The notes below the pieces were generated by a model, which was not told the DNA's origin, ran no database searches, and saw nothing but the letters and a program-made list of their open reading frames with translations. A program made the translations under genes and the position numbers. DNA of 64,000 nucleotides from Haloarcula rubra (GTDB lineage: Archaea > Halobacteriota > Halobacteria > Halobacteriales > Haloarculaceae). Shown here in pieces: positions 8,142-15,872 of the stretch (within the stretch, counting starts at the first letter, position 1; the number at the start of each line of letters is the position of its first letter). The stretch spans positions 434,001 to 498,000 of the forward strand of contig NZ_RKLR01000002.1 of NCBI RefSeq assembly GCF_019599465.1, written 5' to 3'.

Positions 8142-8206
8142 CCGAGTCGTTTCGGACAGTTGTCAGCTCCGGGAACGTTTTTGACGGGCGATACGAAAGG
8201 TAGTGC

Positions 8207-9211
8207 GTGGCTACTCGCCAGCGGACGTACGTACTCGCGGGCCTGCTCGCCGCACTGGCACTGCTGACGACGGCGTTGCTGTCCAGCGTGCTGGCGACCG
8301 TCTTCTTCGCGATAACCGTCGCTTACGTCCTCTTTCCGCTCTCCGAGTGGTTCGTCGGCCACGGCCTCTCGAAGCGACTCGCCGCGGCGGCGGCGACGGC
8401 CATCGCCTTCGTCGGCGGGTCGCTCGTCCTCGTCCCGCCAGTCGTCGTCCTGTACCGGCGCCGCCGGGACCTCTTCGCGTTCTTCCGACAACTCCCCGAG
8501 GACGTCACCGTCGTCCTCGGCGAGATGCGTTACACGCTCGACATCCAGTCGGCGCTGGTCGGCCTCCGGCGGTCGCTGACCGACCTCGCGGTGGGACTCG
8601 CCAGCGAGACGCCCATCATCGCGCTGAAGGTCGTGCTGTTCACGATTCTGGTGTACGCGATGCTCTGGCAGCCCAGCGCACCCGGGAAAGTGCTGTACCG
8701 GACGATTCCGCACCCCTACCACGACGTCGTCACCCGCTTCCACGAGCGCCTGCGCGGGACGCTGTACGCCATCTACGTCCTGCAGGCGGCGACGGCCTTC
8801 GGCACTTTCCTCGTGGCGTGGGCCGTGTTCGCGGCGCTGGGCTACGACAGTGCGTTCTCGCTGGCCGTCGTCGCCGGCGTCCTCCAGTTCGTCCCAGTCG
8901 TCGGGCCGAGCGTGGTCGTCCTCGCCATCGCCGCCGCCGAGGTGGTCGTCGGCGACGTCGTCGGCGCACTGCTCGTGACGGTGCTGGGACTCGTGTTGGT
9001 CGGGTTCCTGCCGGACGCGGTCATCCGCCCCCGCCTCGCCCGCTACACGACGGGGATGCCGGCCAGCCTCTACTTCGTCGGGTTCACCGGCGGAGTGCTG
9101 TCGCTGGGGCTGGTGGGGTTCATCGCCGGGCCCGTCATCGTCGCCCTGCTCGTCGAGGCGGCGAACCTGCTCGCGGAGGAACGCGGGCCGGGCCAGCAGG
9201 CGCTGGGGTGA
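8207..9211 (+). CDS. AI-2E family transporter-like membrane protein
   Basis: A 334-residue polytopic protein with the AI-2E/PerM architecture. Paired hydrophobic helices occupy residues about 10-65, a long amphipathic region (RRRRDLFAFFRQLPEDV to LVGLRRSLTDLA) follows, and another set of helices runs from about 125 to the end. FHERLRGTLYAIYVLQAATAFG and VLQFVPVVGPSVVVL are the family's conserved segments. The start is a GTG at 8207; no ATG is available near it. Bacterial members export signals or act in sodium/proton exchange; the substrate here is unknown. Confidence 0.8.
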   Translation: MATRQRTYVLAGLLAALALLTTALLSSVLATVFFAITVAYVLFPLSEWFVGHGLSKRLAAAAATAIAFVGGSLVLVPPVVVLYRRRRDLFAFFRQLPEDVTVVLGEMRYTLDIQSALVGLRRSLTDLAVGLASETPIIALKVVLFTILVYAMLWQPSAPGKVLYRTIPHPYHDVVTRFHERLRGTLYAIYVLQAATAFGTFLVAWAVFAALGYDSAFSLAVVAGVLQFVPVVGPSVVVLAIAAAEVVVGDVVGALLVTVLGLVLVGFLPDAVIRPRLARYTTGMPASLYFVGFTGGVLSLGLVGFIAGPVIVALLVEAANLLAEERGPGQQALG

Positions 9212-9232
9212 GACGACACCGACGCTCCGGTA

Positions 9233-10018
9233 TCAGTCGTCGAGTCCGGTCGCCAGCGGGCGGTCCTCGGCCTCCCACTCGGTCAGGCTCCCCTCGTAGA
9301 AGTCGACCGTCTCGAACCCGAGGTGTCGGAGGACGACGTACGTGTGGCTGATGCGCCGGGCGGTGTTGCAGTACAGCACCACGCGCTTCTCGGGGACGAT
9401 ACCGACCGATTCGAGGACGTCGAGTGCCTCCTCGCGGGGCAGGAGGCCCCGCGTCTCGTCGTCGACGAGGTCGCGCCAGTCCAGCAGGACGGCCCCGGGG
9501 ATGTGGCCCTCGGCGTACTCCTCGTCCTCGCGGGTGTCGACCAGCACGGCCTCGGGGTCGTCGGCCGCCGCGGCCACCTCGTCCGGGCCGACCAGCGGCG
9601 ACGAGTCGGGTGGCGAGACGGTGTACTCCGTGGACGCCACCTCGGGTGTCTCGCTCGTCGTCTCGCGTTCGAGTTGCCAACTGGAGAAGTCGCCGTCGAG
9701 CAGGTGGAGCCTCGCGGGGTCGTGGCCCAACAGTTCCGCCGTCACCAGAAACCGGGCGGCGAAGACGCCGTGGTGGTCGTCGTAGGCGACGACGTCGGTG
9801 TCGGCCGTGACGCCGGCCGCCGACAGGATGGCAGCCCAGTCGTCCTCGCTCGGGAGCATCCCCGCCTCGCCCTCGCCGGTACGGAAGGTGTCGAACGGGA
9901 CGTTCACCGCGCCCGGCAGGTGGCCGAGGCCGTCGTACTCCCACGCGTCGCGCACGTCGACGATGCGGACGTCCTCGCGGTGGTCGGCGACCCACGCCGC
10001 GGAGACGATGTCTGTCAT
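9233..10018 (-). CDS. Two-domain rhodanese-type sulfurtransferase
   Basis: A 261-residue thiosulfate or 3-mercaptopyruvate sulfurtransferase with tandem rhodanese domains. The N-terminal domain (VRIVDVRDAWEYDGLGHLPGAVNVP) is the inactive one, with DDHHGVF in place of a cysteine loop. The C-terminal domain carries the catalytic loop YCNTARR with Cys217, then HTYVVLRHLGFETVDFYEGSLTEW. The loop differs from the typical CGSGVTA (mercaptopyruvate) and CRxGxRS/T (thiosulfate) forms, so the donor is uncertain. It is divergent from a paralogue at 10286-11149, whose loop is CRIGERS. Confidence 0.9.
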   Translation of the reverse strand: MTDIVSAAWVADHREDVRIVDVRDAWEYDGLGHLPGAVNVPFDTFRTGEGEAGMLPSEDDWAAILSAAGVTADTDVVAYDDHHGVFAARFLVTAELLGHDPARLHLLDGDFSSWQLERETTSETPEVASTEYTVSPPDSSPLVGPDEVAAAADDPEAVLVDTREDEEYAEGHIPGAVLLDWRDLVDDETRGLLPREEALDVLESVGIVPEKRVVLYCNTARRISHTYVVLRHLGFETVDFYEGSLTEWEAEDRPLATGLDD

Positions 10019-10221
10019 TGGCTGTCCGTTCCGACTCGGGCCGCTTGAAGACTCTCATCGGGGCCGGTCGAAGGTGGTGGCAACTGTTGCCGGGTGTGTC
10101 GCGACGGGGTCCCGTGGCCCGGCCGGACCATCGCGCTGTCCGCCGTTCCGGTCGTCCGTCGTGTGTCTCGTTCACATTGGACGTTCGTGTGATAGAGGCA
10201 ACATATGCCGTCAGGGGGGAG

Positions 10222-10258
10222 GAGTGGCCGTACATGCCGCCACTCGTGGTAATATATG
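10222..10258 (+). promoter_or_regulatory. Inverted repeat and TATA element of the sulfurtransferase gene
   Basis: GAGTGGC at 10222-10228 and GCCACTC at 10239-10245 form a perfect 7-bp inverted repeat with a 10-nt centre, ending 5 bp before the TATA-like AATATATG at 10251-10258. The ATG follows at 10286, which fits a leaderless transcript. A dyad placed directly upstream of the TATA box is where an archaeal activator or repressor would bind. Confidence 0.5.
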
Positions 10259-10285
10259 TGTGGTAGCCGAATGGTTGGTCGCACA

Positions 10286-11149
10286 ATGACTGATTACGCC
10301 AACGACGTGCTCGTCTCGGCCGACTGGGTCAGCGAGCACCTGGACGAGTTCCAGAGCGACGACCCCGCCCACCGACTCGTAGAGGTGGACGTGGACACGG
10401 AACTGTACGACGAGAGCCACATCCCCGGCGCCATCGGGTTCAACTGGGAGACGGACCTCCAGGACCAGACAACGCGGGACATCCTCTCGAAGGACGACTT
10501 CGAGGACCTGCTGGGCTCGCACGGCATCAGCGAGGACTCCACCGTCGTCCTGTACGGCGACAACTCCAACTGGTTCGCCGCCTACACCTACTGGCAGTTC
10601 AAGTACTACGGCCACGACGACGTGAAACTGCTCGACGGCGGCCGCGAGTACTGGGTCGAGAACGACTACGAACTCACCGACGAGGTGCCCGAGTTCGACG
10701 CCGTCGACTACGACGCCTCCGGCCCGCGCGAGTCCATCCGCGCCTACCGCGAGGACGTCGAGAACGCCATCGAGCGCGAACTGCCGCTCGTGGACGTCCG
10801 CTCGCCAGAGGAGTTCTCCGGCGAGATTCTCGCACCGCCAGGACTGCAGGAGACGGCCCAGCGCGGTGGCCACGTCCCCGGCGCGAAGAACATCTCGTGG
10901 GCGGCCGTGACCAACGACGACGGCACGTTCAAGAGTCGCGAGGAACTCGAAGCGCTCTACGCCGACGAAGGCATCGACGGTGACTCCACCGTCGTCGCCT
11001 ACTGCCGCATCGGCGAGCGCTCCTCCGTGGCGTGGTTCGCGCTCCACGAACTGCTCGGCTACGACGACGCCATCAACTACGACGGCTCCTGGACCGAGTG
11101 GGGCAACCTCGTCGGCGCCCCCATCGAGAAGGGCGAGGCGGACGACTGA
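10286..11149 (+). CDS. Two-domain thiosulfate sulfurtransferase (rhodanese)
   Basis: A 287-residue tandem rhodanese. The N-terminal domain has the degenerate loop GDNSNWFA near residue 91; the C-terminal domain has the active loop YCRIGERSS with Cys240. CRxGxR[ST] loops are typical of thiosulfate-specific enzymes, so cyanide detoxification or sulfur-relay donation is likely. The start at 10286 (MTDYANDVLVSADWV) sits 28-35 nt after a TATA-like element. The last 19 bases of the gene, including the stop, are repeated 76 bp further on within a hairpin array. Confidence 0.92.
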   Translation: MTDYANDVLVSADWVSEHLDEFQSDDPAHRLVEVDVDTELYDESHIPGAIGFNWETDLQDQTTRDILSKDDFEDLLGSHGISEDSTVVLYGDNSNWFAAYTYWQFKYYGHDDVKLLDGGREYWVENDYELTDEVPEFDAVDYDASGPRESIRAYREDVENAIERELPLVDVRSPEEFSGEILAPPGLQETAQRGGHVPGAKNISWAAVTNDDGTFKSREELEALYADEGIDGDSTVVAYCRIGERSSVAWFALHELLGYDDAINYDGSWTEWGNLVGAPIEKGEADD

Positions 11150-11285
11150 ACGGAGTGAAGGCGTCCGCCTCGTGGCGGAACGGCGAGCGTAGCGAGCCGT
11201 GAAGCAGGGCGAGGCGGACGACTGACGCGAGAGCCGAGCGAAGCGAGGCTCTCGGAACGAACGAGCGGGGAACGAAGTGACCCGC
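11131..11285. repeat. Hairpin array with duplicated gene tail (element A)
   Basis: Four hairpins share an 11-nt centre of the form GA-N-C-GNA-G-N'-GA. They are GAACGGAGTGA at 11148-11158 (flanks GACGACT and AGGCGTC, one mismatch), GAGCGTAGCGA at 11185-11195 (flanks ACGGC and GCCGT), GAGCGAAGCGA at 11236-11246 (flanks CGAGAGCC and GGCTCTCG, perfect), and GAACGAAGTGA at 11270-11280 (flanks GCGGG and CCCGC). The first overlaps the stop codon of the sulfurtransferase gene. The 19-mer GGGCGAGGCGGACGACTGA that ends that gene (11131-11149) recurs at 11207-11225. TCCGCC and GGCGGA around TCGT at 11164-11179 form a further small hairpin. Confidence 0.85.
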
Positions 11286-11420
11286 GAGCAACGTAGCACG
11301 GGAGTCGGCCTCGACTCGAAGCCGACGACCGAGGCCAGTTTTCGACGTCGCCATTCTTTCGCGCGTCGCCCGGTGAGCCACGCCGCCGTTCGTACGGCGA
11401 GCACGCGTGGGCCAGAGCCA

Positions 11421-11762
11421 GTGGCGACGGCCCCCTCCGAGCCGTGGATTCAAGAGTACGGCCGCCAAGCACACCGTGTGGACCGACAGGAACTCGAAGC
11501 GGTGCTGCGCGAGACGTTCGACGCGGACGACGAGCCAGTCGCCGTCGTCGCGCGACAGGCCCGCGACTTGGCCGAGGCCGGGCAGTTCGACGCCGACTTC
11601 GACGGCGAACTGACCGTCGACACCGTCGTCCGGAACCTCCGGGACGCGCCCGACGACTATTCGCTCGTCGAGCGGTGGAACTGGTGGCTGGGGGCGCTGG
11701 ACCTCTCACACGGCGGCTACGCCCGGTTCAGCGTCCGGCCGGACGTCGACAGCCGGTCGTAG
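11421..11762 (+). CDS. Haloarchaeal hypothetical protein
   Basis: A 113-residue acidic protein starting at a GTG: (M)ATAPSEPWIQEYGRQAHRVDR, then EAVLRETFDADDEPVAVVARQARDLAEAG, then a tryptophan-rich end LVERWNWWLGALDLSHGGYARF. The GTG is chosen because the in-frame sequence before it is basic, low-information DNA adjoining the hairpin array. I do not recognise a named family. It is convergent with the small C2H2 gene 42 bp away. Confidence 0.6.
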   Translation: MATAPSEPWIQEYGRQAHRVDRQELEAVLRETFDADDEPVAVVARQARDLAEAGQFDADFDGELTVDTVVRNLRDAPDDYSLVERWNWWLGALDLSHGGYARFSVRPDVDSRS

Positions 11763-11804
11763 CGGCCGCTCGGCAGTCTGGGAAAACGGGACGCGATACG
11801 CCAG

Positions 11805-11924
11805 TCAGAATACGCTGAGTCCGTGTGCCTCTCGTGCGTGTTCGAGGAGGGCCTCCGTCGTCTCGAAGTCCTCGCCGCAGCTGCACGTGTGGTACGTCGT
11901 CGGTGTCTGCTGGCGTGTCGCCAT
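11805..11924 (-). CDS. Tiny C2H2-type zinc-finger protein
   Basis: A 39-residue protein reading MATRQQTPTTYHTCSCGEDF and ending TTEALLEHAREAHGLSVF. CSC, then a 15-residue helix-forming gap, then HAREAH matches a single C2H2 zinc finger. An AT-rich TATA-like stretch lies about 25-34 nt upstream of the ATG (near 11948-11958). Single-finger proteins of this size are frequent in haloarchaea and may bind DNA or protein; the target is unknown. Confidence 0.7.
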   Translation of the reverse strand: MATRQQTPTTYHTCSCGEDFETTEALLEHAREAHGLSVF

Positions 11925-11992
11925 GACAGGTTCACCTTATCGCCCAATCATAATAATTGTTTATGTGCTACTGGTACCGAGGCACAAATTAC

Positions 11993-12009
11993 GTGTTACC
12001 AAGTAACAC
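11993..12009. promoter_or_regulatory. Perfect dyad GTGTTAC-CAA-GTAACAC
   Basis: A 7-bp perfect inverted repeat with a 3-bp centre, about 70 bp upstream of the small C2H2 gene (minus strand). The surrounding DNA is AT-rich. It looks like a dimeric repressor site, but no regulator gene adjoins it, so its owner is unknown. Confidence 0.4.
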
Positions 12010-12282
12010 ATATCGCCAGACTGCGGCGGTTTCTCGTCTAACTATAGCTTGGGAAACACGACTGTCCTCGCCGCTGTCACACGCCGTCCGGTCGGACAGG
12101 CCGAACGTCGCCGCTCCAGCCACCCCCCTGTCGGGTGTCACCACGGCATAGTATCAGGAAGACTACCTTTCCTGCGCCGGAGGAACCACCGGCGACCACA
12201 CACCCGTCCGTGTCGGTCACAGACTCATGCCCGTCGAACCCCAACAGCCGCTCGTCATCGCCCCAGTTGCGAGCCACCGACC

Positions 12283-12399
12283 GTGACAGACATCGACGCC
12301 GGCTCTGGCGAGTGCCGCGAACGGGTGTACGACGCCTTCGCCGACCGTCGGACGTCCGTCGAAGACGCCGCTCGCCGACCGACCGTCCTCTTCCGGTGA
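12283..12399 (+). pseudogene. Possible N-terminal remnant of a GAF/bacterio-opsin-activator-like regulator
   Basis: A 38-codon frame from GTG contains GECRERVYDAFADRRTSVEDAARR, resembling the opening helix of haloarchaeal GAF-domain regulators, where an REAFADR...SFEEKARRAL pattern precedes the GAF domain. After ARR the frame loses the pattern and stops. It may be the stump of a deleted gene or chance similarity. Confidence 0.25.
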
Positions 12400-12442
12400 C
12401 GAACCGACGGAGGGAAACCGTCACGACGACTACTGCGGGGCG

Positions 12443-13720
12443 ATGGAGGTCCAGTTCCTCGGCGGCGCCGACGAGATAGGTCGGAGCGCCGTCCTCGTGG
12501 ACGACTCGCTGTTGCTCGACTACGGGATGGCCAGCGAGTCGCCACCGCAGTACCCCGTCGGCGACGTCGACCCCGACGCCGTCGTGGTCAGCCACGGCCA
12601 CTTAGACCACGCCGGAGCGGTGCCGGCGCTGATGTCCAGCGGGGACCTGCCGCCGGTCCACTGGACGCCGCCGACCCGCGACCTCGCGACGACGCTGGCC
12701 GAGGACACGCTGAAACTCCACGGCTCGACCCCGCGCTGTCCGTTCACCGACACGGACGTGCGCCGTCTCACGCAGGCGTCGGTGACCCACGGCTACGGTG
12801 AGTCCTTCGAGGCGGCCGGCTACGATGTGACGCTGTACAACGCCGGCCACATCCCCGGGAGCGCGCACGTCCTCGTGGACGACAGCGAGGTACGACGTAC
12901 CTCGGGCAATCGGACGCAGTCCGATGACGGCGAGACGCAGTTGCTCTACACGGGCGACTTCCACACCGGGACCCAGCGACTCGTCGCTCCCTCCACCGCA
13001 CGTCCCGAGGTCGACGCCGTAATCTGCGAGTCAACGTACTCCGACGTGACCCACGAGGCCCGCGAGACGGTCGAGAAGCGGTTCGTCGAGAGCGTCCGCC
13101 AGACCGTCTGGGAGGGCGGGACCGTCGTCGTCCCCGCGTTCGCCATCGGCCGTACGCAGGAGGTGATGCTCGTCTGTGCGGCCCACGACGTCGACTGCTA
13201 CGTCGACGGGATGGGTCAGCGAGTCACCGAGCAACTGAAACGCCACCCGGAGTTCCTGCGGGACGCCGACGCGCTCTCGGGCGCGACCTCGGCGGCGCGG
13301 TTCGTCGACGGGCGCGACGGCCAACGGAAGCGTATCGCGAAGCAGAACACCGTCATCGTCACCACGAGCGGGATGCTCTCGGGCGGGCCGGCGATGACCT
13401 ACGTCCCCGCCATCCGCCAGCACCCGACGAACAAGGTGGCGTTGACCGGGTATCAGGTCGAGGGGACGCCCGGCCGCGAACTCCTGGAGACGGGCAGTGC
13501 CGAACTCGACGGGCGGGTGCTGCCGGTGAGCGCACAGGTGGAACTCCACCAGTTCTCGGCCCACGCCGACCGCGAGGGGCTACTCGACTTCCTCGATAGC
13601 TACCGGGACACGGCGGTTCTGGTCAACCACGGCGACCGGACGGCGGCCTTCGCCGAGGCGTTGCGTGCCGACGGCTTCACTGCGAGCGCGCCCGAACTCG
13701 GCGAGACGGTCGAACTCTGA
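12443..13720 (+). CDS. Metallo-beta-lactamase/beta-CASP RNA-processing nuclease-like protein
   Basis: A 425-residue beta-CASP protein related to archaeal CPSF73-like nucleases. The zinc motif HGHLDH is at residues 51-56, HIPGSAHVL near 136, the aspartate motif LLYTGDFH near 167, then the beta-CASP cap (VVVPAFAIGRTQEVM, TTSGMLSGGP), and the C-terminal QFSAHADREGL and NHGDR motifs. It lacks the N-terminal KH domains of aCPSF1, so it is a short aCPSF2-type enzyme. Residues about 148-162 are an insertion encoded by two perfect DNA hairpins (12887-12925), just before the GDFH motif. All active-site motifs remain, so the gene is probably functional. Confidence 0.88.
   Translation: MEVQFLGGADEIGRSAVLVDDSLLLDYGMASESPPQYPVGDVDPDAVVVSHGHLDHAGAVPALMSSGDLPPVHWTPPTRDLATTLAEDTLKLHGSTPRCPFTDTDVRRLTQASVTHGYGESFEAAGYDVTLYNAGHIPGSAHVLVDDSEVRRTSGNRTQSDDGETQLLYTGDFHTGTQRLVAPSTARPEVDAVICESTYSDVTHEARETVEKRFVESVRQTVWEGGTVVVPAFAIGRTQEVMLVCAAHDVDCYVDGMGQRVTEQLKRHPEFLRDADALSGATSAARFVDGRDGQRKRIAKQNTVIVTTSGMLSGGPAMTYVPAIRQHPTNKVALTGYQVEGTPGRELLETGSAELDGRVLPVSAQVELHQFSAHADREGLLDFLDSYRDTAVLVNHGDRTAAFAEALRADGFTASAPELGETVEL
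12887..12925. repeat. Two perfect hairpins inserted in frame in the beta-CASP gene
   Basis: GAGGTAC-GAC-GTACCTC at 12887-12903 and ATCGGAC-GCA-GTCCGAT at 12909-12925 each have 7-bp perfect arms around a 3-base loop closed by C-G, separated by 5 bases. They encode residues EVRRTS and NRTQSD between HVLVDD and the conserved GETQLLYTGDF segment, so reading continues in frame. Confidence 0.85.
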
Positions 13721-13741
13721 CCCGGGCGGACGGCGCCGCGC

Positions 13742-13903
13742 TCACTCCTCGTCGTGGGTCTTCAGCCACTCGTCCAGCAGGTCACGGATAGCGGCGTCGC
13801 GGTTGTCGCGGTGGTCGGCGAAGGCCTTCTCGTCGATAGCCTCGAGCAACTCCTCGTCCAGTTCGAGTTCGACCTCTTCGAGGTCGAGGAACGTCTCGTT
13901 CAT
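13742..13903 (-). CDS. Small ribbon-helix-helix-like protein
   Basis: A 53-residue acidic protein: MNETFLDLEEVELELDEELL, then AIDEKAFADHRDNRDAAIRDLLDEWL. A beta strand (VELELDEEL), a helix, a turn containing DNRDAAIRD and a second helix follow the RHH/CopG layout, so a DNA-binding antitoxin-like regulator is plausible. No toxin gene adjoins it. The ATG at 13903 is preferred over the upstream start at 13981, which adds a non-acidic extension. It is 6 bp from the next gene on the same strand. Confidence 0.6.
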   Translation of the reverse strand: MNETFLDLEEVELELDEELLEAIDEKAFADHRDNRDAAIRDLLDEWLKTHDEE

Positions 13904-13987
13904 CGGGTTCGAAACAGGATGCGGGTGGGTAAATACTCTCGTCAGACGACTGTCCTGCGTTCGTGTGACACGGGCCGGCACACCCGT

Positions 13988-14518
13988 TCAGTGCAACGTC
14001 CCCTCGCGTTCAGCCACGTCGTAGGCGAACAGGGCGTACCCGACCTCGTCGACGGCGTACCCGGTCTCGCTGGCGACGTCCCGAATCGGGCCGAGCATCG
14101 TCACGTAGTCCGCCGCGTCGAACGACTCTTTGCGTCCCTCGAGATACCCCAGTCGCTCCAGCGAGGCCCAGACGCGCGTGTCGACGACGGCGTGGCGCTC
14201 GGGGTCCAGCGCAGTCAGCACCGCCGACGCCGTCGGCGCTTTGAACCCCGAGAGCCCGGAGAGGAGCTGAATCTTCGAGAAGTCGCCGTCGACGTGCCGG
14301 ACGTTCCGCGTGACCTCCCGACACCGCTCCGTGGGGTTCGACTCGACGTGGTAGGCGCTCCGCGTGGAACTGGCGTACGCGACGTCGTACAACTGCTCGC
14401 GCGTGAGGTACCCCTGCTCGCGGTAGGTCGCGCCTATCCCGTCCAACCAGTCGGGGTCCAGCCCCTGCGTCTGTTCGTACTCGGCCAGCGACTGCTCGAC
14501 GAGCGACCGTAACTCCAT
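13988..14518 (-). CDS. Hypothetical protein with a helix-hairpin-helix-like region
   Basis: A 176-residue protein starting MELRSLVEQSLAEYEQTQG. LSGLSGFKAPTASAVLTALDPERHAVVDTRVWASLERLG near residues 87-124 resembles the helix-hairpin-helix plus following aspartate found in HhH-GPD DNA glycosylases (xxGxGxxxAxxxLxx...PxxxVVDxRVxRxL), though the glycine hairpin is only partly kept and the protein is shorter than a full glycosylase. A DNA repair or structure-specific binding role is an inference only. The start is the last in-frame ATG (complement 14516-14518); upstream codons are shadow. Confidence 0.6.
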   Translation of the reverse strand: MELRSLVEQSLAEYEQTQGLDPDWLDGIGATYREQGYLTREQLYDVAYASSTRSAYHVESNPTERCREVTRNVRHVDGDFSKIQLLSGLSGFKAPTASAVLTALDPERHAVVDTRVWASLERLGYLEGRKESFDAADYVTMLGPIRDVASETGYAVDEVGYALFAYDVAEREGTLH

Positions 14519-14594
14519 GTCCCCCGTTCGGCCGACCGTCTGTTGAGCGTTCGGACTCGGTTCGTTTTTCACTCGCGGACCGGTGGGTCCGACG

Positions 14595-15830
14595 ATGGCA
14601 TCCCTCCGGTCGCTCCTCCGGTCCCACCGGTCCGACGCGCTCGTCGCGTGGCTCTCGGCGGCGGTGTTGGCTGGTTCCGCCGGGCGGTTCCTCCTGCTCG
14701 GCGAACCGGACTGGGCGGTGCTGGCCCTCTGTATCGTCGCCGTCGTCCTCGTCGTCCCGGTCCACGAACGCGACCCGGCGACCACCTTCCCGGGCGAACT
14801 GGTGGCGACCGTCTCGCTCCCCGTCGTGGTCCGGGCGGTCGGTCTCGCGCCCACCGTGACCCCGTTCCTCGCCGTCGCGGGGCTGGCCGTACTGGTCGCC
14901 GTCGCCCTCGACGCGTTCACGTCGCTGTCGATGACGCCGCGGTTCGCCGTCGTCTTCGTCGTCGTGACGACGATGGCGTTCGCGGGCGCGTGGGCGGTGG
15001 CCGCCTTCGCCGCCGACCGGCTCTTGGGGACGGCGTTCCTGACGGACAAGACCGAACTGATGTGGGACCTCGTGGGCGCGACCGGCGTCGGCGTCGTCGC
15101 CGGCGTCGTCTTCGACCAGTACTTCGAGTACTCGGCCCGCGTCGACCACCTCCGGGAAGACGCCGACCGCGAGTCGACGGCACCCGAGGGGCCGACGACG
15201 TCGTCCGACGGCGACCGGCGTGCCCGCCTCGCCACCCGGGCGCTCCAGTTCGGGCTGGTCGGTATCAGCGGGGTCGCACTCCTCCGGCGGGACCCGACGT
15301 TGCTCGTCAACAGCGGCGGGCCGCTGGCGGTCACGCTCCTGCCCGCTCTGTTCCGGCGGGAGTACGGCTATCGGATGCACGGGGGGCTGGTGCTGTGGCT
15401 CGCGCTCGCGTCGACGCTCCACGCCGTCGGCGCCGTCGGTCTCTACCAGTCGCTGGGCTGGTACGACAGCCTGACCCACACGCTGTCGGCGACGCTCGTG
15501 GCCGGCGTCGGCTACGCCGTCGCCCGCGCCGTCGAAGACCACACCGGCGCCGTGTCGTTCGACCGGGAGTTCCGGGCGACGTTCGTCGTCCTGTTCGTCC
15601 TCGCCGTCGGCGTCGGCTGGGAGATACTGGAGTTCGCCAGCGGCGGCCTCGCGACGCTGGTCGGCGGCGAGGCCGTCCTCGCCCAGTACGGCACGACGGA
15701 CATCGTCAACGACCTCGTGTTCAACACCGTCGGGGCCGTCGTCGTGGCGCTCTGGTCAAGTTCTCACTTCGAGGGGGTCGCTACGCTGCTCACCGACCGC
15801 GTCGGGGCCCTCGCCCGGCGCGAGGAGTGA
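14595..15830 (+). CDS. Polytopic membrane protein with DUF2238-like C-terminal half
   Basis: A 411-residue membrane protein. The N-terminal half has about five hydrophobic helices; a charged loop (DHLREDADRESTAPEGPTTSSDGDRRAR, near residues 183-210) follows; the C-terminal half contains LGWYDSLTHTLSATLVAGVGYA, VGVGWEILEF and TTDIVNDLVFNTVGAVV, the DUF2238/YjdF pattern in which conserved D, H and E residues lie within helices. Function of the family is unknown. ATG 14595 is chosen over an in-frame start 12 bases earlier because of its position after the AT-richer patch TCGTTTTTCACTC. Confidence 0.75.
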   Translation: MASLRSLLRSHRSDALVAWLSAAVLAGSAGRFLLLGEPDWAVLALCIVAVVLVVPVHERDPATTFPGELVATVSLPVVVRAVGLAPTVTPFLAVAGLAVLVAVALDAFTSLSMTPRFAVVFVVVTTMAFAGAWAVAAFAADRLLGTAFLTDKTELMWDLVGATGVGVVAGVVFDQYFEYSARVDHLREDADRESTAPEGPTTSSDGDRRARLATRALQFGLVGISGVALLRRDPTLLVNSGGPLAVTLLPALFRREYGYRMHGGLVLWLALASTLHAVGAVGLYQSLGWYDSLTHTLSATLVAGVGYAVARAVEDHTGAVSFDREFRATFVVLFVLAVGVGWEILEFASGGLATLVGGEAVLAQYGTTDIVNDLVFNTVGAVVVALWSSSHFEGVATLLTDRVGALARREE

Positions 15831-15872
15831 CGGCCCGCAACCGACACCACGGCGGCGACCGAACGCACGGGC

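Larger units (their letters stand above)
11925..12442. other. 518-bp intergenic region with an AT-rich patch
   Basis: The left 120 bp are unusually AT-rich and hold the promoter of the small zinc-finger gene plus the dyad at 11993-12009. From about 12050 to 12280 I see no gene with believable codon use on either strand. The right end holds a short frame at 12283-12399 that looks like a gene remnant. No tRNA or other structured RNA was recognised. Confidence 0.6.

Noticed and set aside
11925-12442. Possible tRNA or structured RNA in the AT-rich gap.
   Set aside because: I could not form a cloverleaf or find conserved RNA motifs; only the short dyad is supported.
13031-13564. A minus-strand frame inside the beta-CASP gene, considered as a hidden overlapping gene.
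   Set aside because: No start context or domain, and the plus-strand enzyme motifs fully account for the region.
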